Source of the DNA: Klebsormidium nitens
Taxonomy: Eukaryota > Streptophyta > Klebsormidiophyceae > Klebsormidiales > Klebsormidiaceae
Length of the DNA stretch: 64,000 bases
Direction of reading: 5' to 3'
NCBI GenBank assembly: GCA_000708835.1
Contig: DF237124.1
Location: 1-64,000 of the forward strand
Shown: positions 1 to 10,010 of the stretch, one piece after another
Position numbering within the stretch: position 1 is the stretch's first letter
Layout of the letters: each line of letters starts with the position of its first letter
Translations under genes and position numbers: made by a program
The notes under the pieces: generated by a model
The model's database searches: none
The model's input: the letters and a program-made list of their open reading frames with translations, nothing else
Told to the model about the DNA's origin: nothing

Positions 1-527
1 CCGCTTCACTTGCCCTGATTGCACTGAAGAACAAGACACGCGACTGTCTCTATTTCAATCCACATCTTCCTGCTGCGCAAGATTCTATAAGGAGAGAAAT
101 CCGCAGGGACTGCATCCATCTTGGCCGCCATAGCGCTTGCGAAGCTCAAACAGCTCGTCCGCACACTAAATTTTTCGACTGCATCTGCATATTTTTGTCT
201 AAGACGCCGACTTATACAATACGCGCGTAGCCTGCTTCAAACACAAACGCGAATAAACGAAACGGAATAGTTCGAAAACTGCGAGCATATGATGACCGCC
301 TTATTTACTACGATCTCGATCGTCAGCAGAGCCGTGATTGAATACAACGCAGCGTGTCGTTGCATGCAAGCAAGCTCTCTGACTCATCTCAGGACTCCAC
401 TTCAAGCAACATGCATAAAGCGAAAGCACGTTGAGTGCGCTTGAAAACTTAACAGCAAGCTTTCTCTTTCCAGAACGACATCTGCGATGCACGCAGCGCT
501 CGCCGCAGGGCTCAAGCGCGCACATCA
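1..527. other. Left-edge non-coding stretch / upstream region
   Basis: I see no convincing coding exon here. The open frames overlapping 301-624 and 431-754 are low-complexity and lack recognisable domains. The segment just before 528 presumably carries the promoter and 5' untranslated region of the first plus-strand gene. No clear TATA box or other element can be assigned. Confidence 0.4.
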
Positions 528-1791
528 ATGGCGGCGCAAATGCAAGGACCGCCTCAATCAGCATACACAGAAGAGATTCGCGCTCTTCTGCGCGAAGTTG
601 TCGTGTCCAGCCGGATTGCCACATACGTAAAATTGCACCCAGTAGTTTACGCGACCGCCGAGCAACGCGAAAGACTCTTCAAGATGGGAGCATACAGAGA
701 TCGCGTGGACGCCGGTTTCAGGACGAGACAGGAACTCCGAGAGTTCTTCACTGAGATGGAGGAGACAGTGTCTGCGTTCCACGCCATCTGCGAAGACGGC
801 CTGCAAGTCGCCAATGGTGGGTTCTATAAGCATGCAACAAACAGACTATTGCGCAAATTTCTCCCACAATCTATCTGTGCAAGGACTCCAGGCTCGGCAG
901 TTTTTCCGATGACTCTCTACCTAAACTGTGCTCGATCCTTCTCACACTTCGCCTTGCTTGTCGGTCTTCTTACGCGACTGCCTGTCTCTAAATTGTCAGT
1001 TTCATGCCTTATACAGGGCCAGTCTCGTTTTTATTTTTCACCTTCGCCGACGACTCTGATTCGTTCCTTTCAATACTGCGCGGCTGCTTGCAGACTTCTG
1101 CATCAGATCTTACCTCTCGCAGGAGAAGAACGACTGCTGAAAAAATACCTAGCAGCCAAACTTCATAAGTCTTGCTTCCGACCCAATCTCCGACCTCACA
1201 TTGCAGGTCTTCTCCGAGAAGTACTGCGCACGCTGTACCCCTCCGGCTGTCTACGAGTACGGCATGCTGCACGAGCAAGAATACATTATCCGCTATTACG
1301 GCTGCGAAATTCCGTTCTACATGCTCCGCGAGCTGGTGGACACATACGAATTCGACGGCGCCTATCTGCTGCGCCTGAAGACGCAAATCAAAGTAAGTTC
1401 TTCTCGGCCCGAGTCTCATATGCTTTCCAAGCTAGACAATTGTCGTACGCATCGACGTTCCGCAACTCGTCGTTGTGCAATTCTGCCGCCCGGCGCTATG
1501 ATTTTTCTCTAACTTAGAACAGTGAACCAAACTCTTCACAATCCGCGGCTCTGCACCCTGTGTAACAACATTCAGTCACGTTGACACGCTTCATTCGTTC
1601 CGCAGGCAGAAAATCTCCGGGAACGCTGCCGGAAAGACAACGGAACGCCGGAAACCGTCCTCGCGCGCCGACAGGCGCGTTACTTAGCCCACCGCCGAAC
1701 TCAGACAGATGTCAAGGACCGCATCGGCGCTGCGCAAGAACGTCAAACGAAGGCCATCGTCAATCTCGTAGAATTCTTGAAAGCGGACTAA
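528..1791 (+). CDS. Orphan protein, about three exons, function unknown
   Basis: The gene starts at the ATG at 528 (MAAQMQGPPQSAYTEEIRAL). Two downstream exons are clear. Exon 1207-1392 follows ttgcag, ends before gtaagt, and reads VFSEKYCARCTPP onward. Exon 1606-1791 follows cgcag and ends VEFLKAD-stop. Both start and end in phase 0. The first exon runs to about 797-820, but I could not find a donor in the right phase, so that junction (or a missed small exon) is unresolved. The protein of roughly 220 residues is charged and helical, with a CxxC pair (CARC) and an aromatic-rich middle segment (EYIIRYYGCEIPFYM). It has no signal peptide or membrane segment. I do not recognise the family. The phase-consistent last two exons argue that the gene is real. 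Confidence 0.5.
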
Positions 1792-2301
1792 ATAGAATGA
1801 ATGAGGTAAAGATAAATGAGCGCCTAGTCGAAACACCCAGAATTTGTGAGAATTGCAGACAATCTGCAGTTCTCAGACGCAGTCAGTATAAATCAGTTCA
1901 CTACTGTTCAGTAGACCATCTGTAACGAAAGAGCAACTGGTAGCTGCTCATATGACAAACACGATAGACATTCTAATATTCGGAAATTCTAGAATTAGAG
2001 TAGTAACTATTGTAGGCAGCAAGTGACATCCGCTAATGGTTTCGATCTCGACAGATTTCCGGCAGTCCACTCACAAACATCCACATTCTATACCAAATTA
2101 TTGGCAAACACGTTTTCAGCATGGTACGACTGCAATTACAAATGTCTGCGAGACTTAAACTTACTTTACGCTGAATCACACCTATTCCAACAGTTTTATA
2201 TAACAGAAGAGGCAAGCCGTGGCCGTCGCCAGACGGCCCTACCATGTACGGTATAGACGGTACCGGTGTACGGGAGCCGAGCAGCCGGCAGGCTCAGCCT
2301 T

Positions 2302-2326
2302 GATCGAGTCAAGGCTTGACTCGATC
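2302..2326. repeat. 25-bp near-perfect palindrome
   Basis: GATCGAGTCAAG (2302-2313) is followed by a single central base and then CTTGACTCGATC (2315-2326), its exact reverse complement. It lies between two GC-rich GCCGGC-containing patches. It could be a dyad binding site, a transposon end remnant or a cruciform. No neighbouring gene explains it. Confidence 0.8.
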
Positions 2327-2858
2327 TAGTTGCCGGCCGCCCTGCCGGCCGCGAGGCAAAGGACCCGCGACAATGGCACGTGCCGGGGTTCAGGGTCTAA
2401 GGCGAAAAAAAAAGTTTTCCGGGGCATCGAACCTCAATAGCCGTCGAAAACGGGAGTCTGCGATATCAGGTCTTCAACCAATCAAAATTGCTTTCGACGG
2501 GTCGAACCGGGCTTAATAGAGTGTTCCAGTCTGCATTGCCACTTTCCCCTTTTCTGAAACCCCGGGGTCGATTGCGACAGCTCGGTACCGACTTTGTCAG
2601 TATTAACCGAGCTAAAAATGTCGATCGTGGGCATTCACCTCACTTAGGTCAATCATTCTCACAAGCGGAGCGATCATGGTGGCAGTTCACCACCGCATCC
2701 TTCTGAAATCTGGCTTAAGTGTAACGGATATCGCAATCAATGATAGGCTTATAAGTTTAACGTACTTCACTTGAGTGTGGTTCATTATTCATGATATGCT
2801 AGATCGAGAAAATGGTATAATTGACACTCACAATTACAAGAAAGTGGGACTCAGCGCA

Positions 2859-2909
2859 GAACTTTGACGGTTTGCATTACATGGAACTTTTGACGGTTTG
2901 CACTACATG
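2859..2909. repeat. Tandem duplication of about 25 bp
   Basis: Two adjacent copies of a unit containing GACGGTTTGCAYTACATG are present at 2859-2883 and 2884-2909. They differ by one inserted T and one C/T change. The duplication lies just upstream of the TTCCGC element, in DNA without a recognised gene. Confidence 0.75.
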
Positions 2910-3019
2910 AAATGCAAGAATCATGCGGCAAAAGTCACCTACATTCGAAACGCTCTCCAATTTGCCACGGCTACAATGGCTGCTTGCATATATACCTAGT
3001 GGACTCGGTGGACTTCCAG

Positions 3020-3464
3020 GCATGTCCTGGGCTTGGATTTCCGCGGTGGAAGCAGTTTCCGCGTGTTTCCGCAGAGCTTCCGCGGCTCTTCCGCGCTGCT
3101 TCCGCAGTGGGTCCGCGCTTCCGCAGACTTTCCGCTATGCTTCCGCTGTCTTTCCGCATATATGAGGCATATATGGTTCTTATGTTTCTAGCGTATCATG
3201 TAATCTTTATAAGCTTCATACTTCCGCGCACTAGATCCGCATGGAGTTCCGCATGCTTCCGCAAGCATCCGAGTGCTTCCGCGAGCATCCGCGCATTCCG
3301 CGTCTATCCGCCTTTCCAATCCGCATGCCTTCGCATGGTTTTTACAAACTTTTGCAATCTTTCGCATCTTTCCGCAGATTCCCGCGCTCCTCCGCCATAG
3401 CTTCCGCGCTTTCCGCGAACATTTCCGCAACGCTTCCGCGGTGGAAATCCGAGCCAGGACATGC
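3020..3464. mobile_element. Inverted-repeat-bounded element filled with TTCCGC motifs (MITE-like)
   Basis: The ends are imperfect inverted repeats. GCATGTCCTGG at 3020-3030, continuing with GGATTTCC, is matched by the reverse complement of the sequence ending CCAGGACATGC at 3464, which continues GGAAATCC. The inside consists largely of TTCCGC or TCCGC motifs, all in one orientation, at about 11-bp spacing. From 3057 they begin at 3067, 3078, 3089, 3100, 3111, 3119, 3130, 3141 and 3152, and the array resumes from about 3222. No transposase frame is present and no obvious target-site duplication flanks it. Non-autonomous DNA transposon is the simplest reading; a satellite-like regulatory array is the alternative. 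Open frames predicted inside it are translations of the repeat. Confidence 0.55.
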
Positions 3465-4784
3465 TGCCTACTTCCTACGCGTCTTGACCGCCTCCAATCT
3501 TTAAGAGATGTTCTATATGTACTATTTGCCACATTCACGTTCCCAATGCGAGTCACTAGAGGTTTTACTTCGATGAAGTCGCGATTCCCCAGTTGTTTAC
3601 TTAAGCTGTACAGGATCCCATGGGAGATTAGCCTTTTATGAGGCATAAACTTGACGGTTCTGGACTTATTAGCAATCGGATGCTTGGACCCGAAAGAGCA
3701 TCCTCTAACATATGCGGGTGAATGCGACGTCTGTGCCCTCTTCTTAATCGGACCTGCAGAAACCTGTTGGTCTATTGAGCTCCTAAACTACACCAGAAGT
3801 ATGTTTAGCTGGATCAAGTCCGAGTGCCCCGGATCGAATATCACTCCAAGTACCGGAACAACCATCACCATCAGTTGATTTCCTCCTTAGCGGCAGACTC
3901 TTGCTGATAACCTAAATCGACAAACCGAGGACGTTCAGCACCGTGCAGGAGTCGAGTTTGTCTTGGTTCCAACAACACCCCAAGGTCGTGCTCAAAAGCC
4001 TCATGCCTTTCCTGCTACAGTTGACGGTCCATCAGAAGAGTTCAAGCACAGTAGAGAAAATAGGTGACGGTCATTTTATGGACAGCTAAGCTAGGCTGAT
4101 GGCAGCAAGTCGTGGGAGGGCAATGAATGGTAAGTTACACAGCAAAACGAGTGTTATAGTAGCTGATATGAACAGGCTCTGCGAATATACCTTGGATCAT
4201 CTCCTCGATTGCGCTTTGCCGCCGCTCCTCGTGCTGGTCGATCCTCTTAAACAATCGTGTCACCGACTTGGTAGATGTCGGTTTAGCTGCCCTTCAAAGT
4301 GATCCACCAGCTGCCTCATCGCCTTTCTGGAGTTGGTCGAACGATGAGTCAAGGTATGCAAAAGCAGACTTGAAAAATCTAGACGAAGCAAGAATATCAG
4401 CTTGAAGTAAGGGATACTTGCGAGTGCAATCTCCATTTCGAAGCAGATGTGCTGAATCGATGCAAACCCGTCAGAAGCTGAGAATAAGGATACATCTGGG
4501 CTGCCAGCTCGCCGACATCTCTCATTTCCTGGTCCAACCTGGGGTATTAGAGGAACAACTTTGCTCAGCGCAGCCGTCGACCGCAACACAGCGTCAGGAA
4601 AACGATACTCCACAACAGTTCGAAGGCACAAATCACAGCCCCTCACAGGCACTGCAAACATCTCCAGTTGAGCACAGCAAACATCACCAGTTGAGCACAC
4701 TCAATAGGACAAGCACCCCTTCACACGCATCCGACCACCCCTGCAATGGGACCATCCGTGTTTTTACTTAACAGTGCACCTTAC
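3465..4784. other. Intergenic region; possible 3' end of the BORCS6-like gene
   Basis: No gene is convincingly visible. On the minus strand, the last exon or exons of the BORCS6-like gene should lie below 4785, but none could be fixed by phase. A minus-strand segment at about 4286-4191, preceded by ggcag and followed by gtatat, encodes a charged helical peptide (RIDQHEERRQSAIEEMIQ). It might be a stray exon, but its phase does not match the upstream exon. Short direct repeats (CCAGTTGAGCACA) occur near 4663-4700. Confidence 0.3.
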
Positions 4785-5821
4785 CGTTGACACTCGTTGA
4801 TGAAACGGTTCCCGCTACTTGCAGCGTCAGTTACTGCATAAGAACAAAACGAGGTGGAATCAGGCACGAGCAGCCCATGCTTGTATTGAACGAGTGACAA
4901 AGCTGATAAGACTAGTGTCTCAAAGGTCTTATCAAAGCAGCGCCCCCAAGGTCATGCAGACTCGATAGGTCAGCAGAGTACCTTCATGGTTCATGGATAT
5001 CATTCCAGTGCGTCTGGTCACCGCAGGTTGAGTTCAAAGATTATAGCCAATGGTGCAAAGCAACATCCAGTTGGGTGAAAGTTAGATGAATTGTTACACT
5101 TATGGTGCCTCACCTGCTTCATGTAACTCCCTGGCCGCTTCGCTGTGGCACTCCAAGTGTTCCAAGGAGCAGTGGGTCACCTGCATGACATCCAGAAGGA
5201 TTTGACCACTGGGTTTACATTTCTAAAGCAGAGACAATCTTGCAATTGACTCAGACTCAATAAGAGTAGGGCCCTCGATCATTCCACAAACTGCAAATGT
5301 TCCTGTGGGACTCTCAACCTGCTTGCCAGTGTATCTCGGCCCGTGCTCCAATAAATGAAGAAGAGGGGCCTGTTTCTCAGAGCTGGCAGGCACTGGCTTA
5401 CATCTGCCAATGATGCTCGCAGTGTTGCCATCAGTTGGACCAGGTTGTTGGCAACATTAGAGGCATCCTTCTCGACCTCCGCAAGCACCTCCACAGCTAC
5501 TGGGATTGACATTCTGCTAGTCGTCCTATTCAGGGGCATTTGGATGGAGAACGGGTCATCCGATGCACGCAGTTCGCTTGGCCTTTCAGGGTCGCTAGAG
5601 GCCCCTTGTAGGCGGCGGGCATACGTCAGAAGCCTCTGCTCAAGATCGTGGCGCGTGCTTTCATTGGACTGCAACGGCAGGTTTGCATCCTCCCCTGCCG
5701 CTCCTTTCTCAGTCTGCTTGACAATATCAGTCCCTTGGTTCTGCTGTGAAGATGATGCCTGACTTTTGAGGACCTCTTCCTTCTGGTGGGGCATGTGACT
5801 GGCGTTGGGCCGTCTTGACAT
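4785..5821 (-). CDS. BORCS6: BORCS6-like BORC subunit (C-terminus unresolved)
   Basis: BORC acts at the cytosolic face of late endosomes/lysosomes in animals, recruiting Arl8 and controlling lysosome movement. Homologues of this subunit occur in plants. Three exons chain in phase: 5821-5402 (140 residues, phase 0 end), 5180-5114 (phase 1 end) and 4833-4785 (phase 2 end). The first 75 or so residues are polar and probably disordered. The conserved core begins near IPVAVEVLAEVEKDASNVA and continues LVQLMATLRASLAD, then VTHCSLEHLECHSEAA and then SSGNRFINECQR, the helical arrangement of the BORCS6 C-terminal domain. The last exon was not found. The start at 5821 is the first ATG of the open frame. 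An in-frame candidate further upstream (minus, about 5963-5850) ends at a stop and is probably 5' untranslated. The gene is divergent from MED4. Confidence 0.65.
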
Positions 5822-6446
5822 AATGTCGAAATGTAGACCCCCTAAGCCAATGTCTGGACCGCCTGTGGAGCAGGATCCTGTCGCGCCTGCCCAAGTGTCC
5901 CCTCATCAGGGGACCCTACAGTCGTTTCTGTCTCCTTCTGACTCTCACCGTCTGCAGCTTTACGCATCCTGTGTTGCTGTCCTGTTCCATGAAGCTCGGT
6001 GGGTGCGCCCCAGTGTTTGTGCGCGGGCGAGCAATCTTTGAACGGACTCCATACTAAGCACCACCCACTGACAATTAATCTGCTCTAAACTGAGCGGTGC
6101 TTGCCAATCTCGAAACTGGCGCCCACGATCACCATGAATCTGATGTTCAATCACTTTCTTGCTGTGCAACTTTCCGCCACCATCTTCCCTGTGGGAATTT
6201 CCAGTGAATTGTATTGCTGGCGCTGATGAAATACGTGGGCCCTTTCTACGAATAATACTCGGTCAGGAGCGAATGAAATTTGAAGCAATATGCATTTAGT
6301 AAATTTCGAGTTTGACCACCGCACTATTATTCAATATCAATGTTTTTCGAAATACGCGTGCAACATGAGACACAGGGTTTGCTTGTCCTATGTCCAGTTA
6401 TATAGGAATATATTGAATCGACGTATCGTCGTCTTGGTTGGACGCA
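5822..6446. promoter_or_regulatory. Divergent intergenic region between BORCS6-like gene and MED4
   Basis: About 625 bp separate the two start codons, which face away from each other, so the promoters of both genes must lie here or in transcribed leaders. No TATA box can be assigned with confidence. AT-rich patches occur near 6290-6345 and 6395-6415. Confidence 0.5.
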
Positions 6447-9160
6447 ATGCAGCATTTGCACAAGCGGAGCAAAATGGAGGAGATTGATGGGGCGCACAGG
6501 GTGGAAGCTAATGTCCAAAGGCTTGCCAACGAAACGTCTCGACTGCATCAGCAGCTTGTTTCCCTTCTGACTCAAGGCTTTTCTAAGACACCACCTGTGG
6601 AGATTCAAGGTGCTCAAAACAAAGCCTCTCCTCAAACTTCAACAGGCAATGTAGAGGGAGGTTCTCCATCTGAACCAGGGCCCTCAAGCAGCAAACAGGT
6701 GGCGCAAGGGGCTGAGGATGCTGTGCTTGATGATGTGGCAATTAGACCGGAGAAGTTGGTTCAAAGTGTCGTTGGGGCGCCAGAGCAGCTGGAAAACCCT
6801 GTCAAGGTCGTCGCAAAACTCTTGCAGCAGCAGAATGAGCTCATCACTGCTTATGCACTCACAAAAGGTCAGGAAACGAGCAGGGACTACAAGTTGACAA
6901 AAGAGGAGCTCCTAGTGGAAAGGCGAAATGTTTTGAAGAAGGTGGCAATGAAGATGCATAGAGCTGAACAGGCGATGGAGGACGTTTTGGACAAATGCTC
7001 CATGTACAAGCGGCCAAAATTAAGCAATAACCTTGTGGAAGAATCATGGAAAGGTGAGGATGTCAGCAGTGCCATAGGGGGGTAAGTGTTAGCGCAATTT
7101 TGATTCACCACTGTCCTTTTTCTGACTTTTTCTTTTTTCCTGAGGAAGGATCTGTCTGCCTATCAAGTCCTTGCATACAGAGGCCCATCACGGACTCTTT
7201 GAGATTGGGCTCGCTTGCCCAGCACTTTACTACAAGAAACTTTGCAGAGAGGCACCGTCCTGAACTCCCCCAGTCAATCCCTCACGTCGTCCCCTCCATT
7301 CCACCCCCAAACAAGGGGCAAGGTCCACTTTTAACCGCCCAGGACCCCCTGGCAAATCTCAGCCCCCTTCTATACACTGTCCCAAAGACTCCCCAGCCTG
7401 TTCCTTGTCATCCTTCCCCACCCCCCCCTGCAATGATGCAAAGCTCACGGAGGGGGACGGCGGTGCTTCCGGCACTTACTCCTCCTGCTTCTCGGGGTCG
7501 GATCCACGACCTTGCGTCCAAGCGCTCCTCTTAAAAGTCCTTCCCTTTACCCCCCCCTTCCATTAAGTCTGCGCCGTTATTTACAGGCCCCCAGGTCTTC
7601 TCATCCCCCAGCTACTTCCCGCGTGTTTTACTTGGACTGCTCCTTAAAGAACTCCCCTCAGGCTGCTCTTCATCAGTGATTTTCCCCCCAGATCCAGGAA
7701 TTGTAATTGCTTACTTCCTTTCTAGATTTCGTTTTCCCTCACTGAATTTGTCTCCTTAACCTTGCAGAGGGTCAGAGGCGCATTGCGATTGGGGACATCG
7801 TTTCATATGCTCACAAGATCAGCTACAGCACCTTTGCCCCTCCCAGTTTCATCACGAATCAGGAGCTGCCACCTGGTTTTCAGCCCCCAGCACCGCAAGC
7901 TGAGCACATGAGGGCCTCCGCATTGTATCAGTTCTCGGATGAGGAACTTGGATTCAGGCCTGTTCCGAGCGCAACACCTCTTGAACTGAAAGCGCCCGGT
8001 AAGCCCTGGTCTCTGGATGCAACAGCTCTTTTGATAGTAGCATCCAAAAGGCAAGTGATTACGTCCAAGAATAGCTCCCACTTTTTTTACAATATCTCCC
8101 ACGTGTCCCTTCGATCAAGTAAGAGACGTGGGTACCTCGAAGGGTCGGTTTCTTGAGAACCTTCGTTATCACTTCTGATACTGACCTGAAAACAGCTCCA
8201 ATGTTTGATTCAAACCACCTTCGCTAGGCGCCTCTTATCTCCCAATCTGGTGTTGACTTTCTGACCCTGTGGACACCAACGCTGTCTTTCCTTCCCTTTT
8301 AATGCAATCCTCTTCTGTCCTTACTTTGCAGAGCCATCGGCGAGCGCTCCAGAAGCCCTCCCCAAGCCCCCTCCTGGGTGGAAGCCTGGCATGCCGGTCG
8401 AACTTCCCCCTATGCCACCTGGATGGAAACCAGGAATGGAGCTTCCGCCCCCTCCACTAGCCCTTGCAAACCTGCCCCCCATGCCCCCTGGCTGGAAACC
8501 AGGAGACCCGGTTCCTCTGCCCGTTGTACAGCCACAGATTCCGCCCCCCGGTGAGATATCTTTTCCCTCTGGGCGAACACTCGGCACAATTGACCAACAT
8601 CCGGACCTCTGCTCCGGCACCTCGCGCACGTTCGTCAGGGGGTCTTCACTTCTTAATTTGAATCTTGCAGTGCCCAAGGGAGCTCATACGTTCTTTGTAG
8701 GTCGATGTCTCTTCAAAGCCGAAGCAGCCGTAGAATTCAACCATGTAATGCGGCCATGGTTTTTCCTCAGATCCAGAGGTATCGATTTGTTGCAACCTGG
8801 GACACCTGCCTTTCTCTTTGATTTGACTGGCCCATGAACAAGTTGACGTGTTCGAGTTGTCTTGTTGGATGCCCTGTTCGTCTTGAAGGACAACGTCTGG
8901 AAGACGCAAGTCCACTCAGGCCAATGCTCCTTCTCCAATCATGCCAAGCATTTTCCTTCCGCGCTGACTTGCATATCTGCAATTTCATCTGAAGGCTAAA
9001 GATGTAAAAGCTTTCCTCTTCTGCAGAGCGTCTTCGGCCTCAGGCTCAGCCTATTCAAGTGGCTCATGTCGATCTGGATCTGAACCCGGATTTAGAGGGA
9101 GGCTTCTACTCGTCAGAAAGCGAAGACGAGGATGACGACAGTGAGAGCGAAGAGGAATAA
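6447..9160 (+). CDS. MED4: Mediator complex subunit 4 (plant type)
   Basis: MED4 is a middle-module subunit of Mediator, the nuclear co-activator that links transcription factors to RNA polymerase II. Four exons are visible: 6447 to about 7053 (before gtgagg), about 7769-7999 (before gtaagc), about 8332-8551 (before gtgaga) and about 9026-9160. The first exon holds the coiled-coil MED4 core, including LLQQQNELITAYALTKGQ and KVAMKMHRAEQAMEDVLDKC and ending in a KRPKLS basic patch. The second exon has the hallmark IGDIVSYAHKISYSTFAPP and MRASALYQFSDEELGF. The third has three PPGWKPG repeats seen in plant MED4. The last is an acidic Ser/Asp/Glu tail. Total length is near 400 residues, as in Arabidopsis. 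The ATG at 6447 was chosen as the first in frame; another at 6474 is possible. Confidence 0.93.
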
Positions 9161-10010
9161 AGATCATTAGCGGGCTGGTGACGAAAGAAGTGTGTGGTGA
9201 TGCTTATGATCGAGATCAAGTGATCTTTCTTCCGTTGCCCGACTACATGGACACTTTGGCCGTATCAGTGGCCGGATGCCAGCATGATAGACTTCAGTTT
9301 CATTTCATGATATAGTCATGAGACGGTATTGTAAAGTTGCAAAAGGGTTTCCACTTTGAGAACCTACTAAGTCCTTCGTCCATGATCAGCTCTGTAAGTT
9401 TGAAATTGAGCTTCTCCGTCGTCCCTGTTCATGTGATGGTTCACTGTCATACGCAGCATACCAAAGTACTTGCTATAATCCTGCACGCGCGCGCATCTCC
9501 GGATTGATGCCGCTAGCTGGTCGGACAATTGGATTCGGGACGGTAAACTTCAGACTCACCAGCCGGATAAGATAGTTTGACATTTCAGCGCTGCTTATAA
9601 GGTGAATTCAACCATGCAAATGTCACTACATTCGTATATGGCCCATGCGTAAACCACTCTTCCAAGCAATCTCATCATCATTACATGACGTACACCTTGC
9701 ATCATGCAGCCTTGATGCATAACCTGCCTGCATGCATGCACTGGCACGGTGCACAGATATTGCATGAACAACGACCACCATCCAGGCGACGGTGCGTACG
9801 CAAAAATTGTAGCTGTGCAACAGCAGTCAGATTGATTGCAGCCTGTGAAAAGCCACTGACTGGATGATCAAGCTTGAACGGACATGCCTCGCGAGGCCCT
9901 TAACAACATATATCAACAATTGCAAGATTTTGGTCTACTCAAATTGCGCTCTGCAAAAAATGGTAAACTGAATAGTACCTAGCTTCCCAATGTCTCTTGC
10001 AATGTAAGAA
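9161..10010. other. Convergent intergenic region between MED4 and GTP cyclohydrolase I
   Basis: The region contains the 3' untranslated regions of two convergent genes. There are no coding exons or RNA genes that I can support. A CATG/TGCA-rich stretch occurs around 9720-9745. Confidence 0.5.

Larger units (their letters stand above)
1792..3019. other. Intergenic, repeat-rich, no gene seen
   Basis: Apart from the palindrome at 2302-2326 and the small duplication at 2859-2909, which are listed separately, this stretch holds only short open frames without recognisable domains. It includes GC-rich patches around 2220-2360. No RNA gene was recognised. Confidence 0.4.

Noticed and set aside
3020-3464. 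Reading the regular repeats as a CRISPR array
   Set aside because: Units of about 11 bp with no 25-40-bp conserved repeats or unique spacers, in eukaryotic DNA.
3188-3646. Long open frames on both strands over the TTCCGC array
   Set aside because: They are translations of the repeat, giving periodic Arg/Ser/Ala-rich peptides; repeats that avoid stops produce such frames by chance.
4260-4700. 146-residue minus-strand frame starting MCSTGDVCC as the C-terminal part of the BORCS6-like protein
   Set aside because: The frame begins in a short direct repeat and shows no BORCS6 features; its phase does not match the exon ending at 4785.
7100-7534. Pro/Ser-rich 144-residue frame inside the MED4 gene
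   Set aside because: It lies in MED4 intron 1 (a pyrimidine-rich stretch) and has no domain; the flanking exons join without it.
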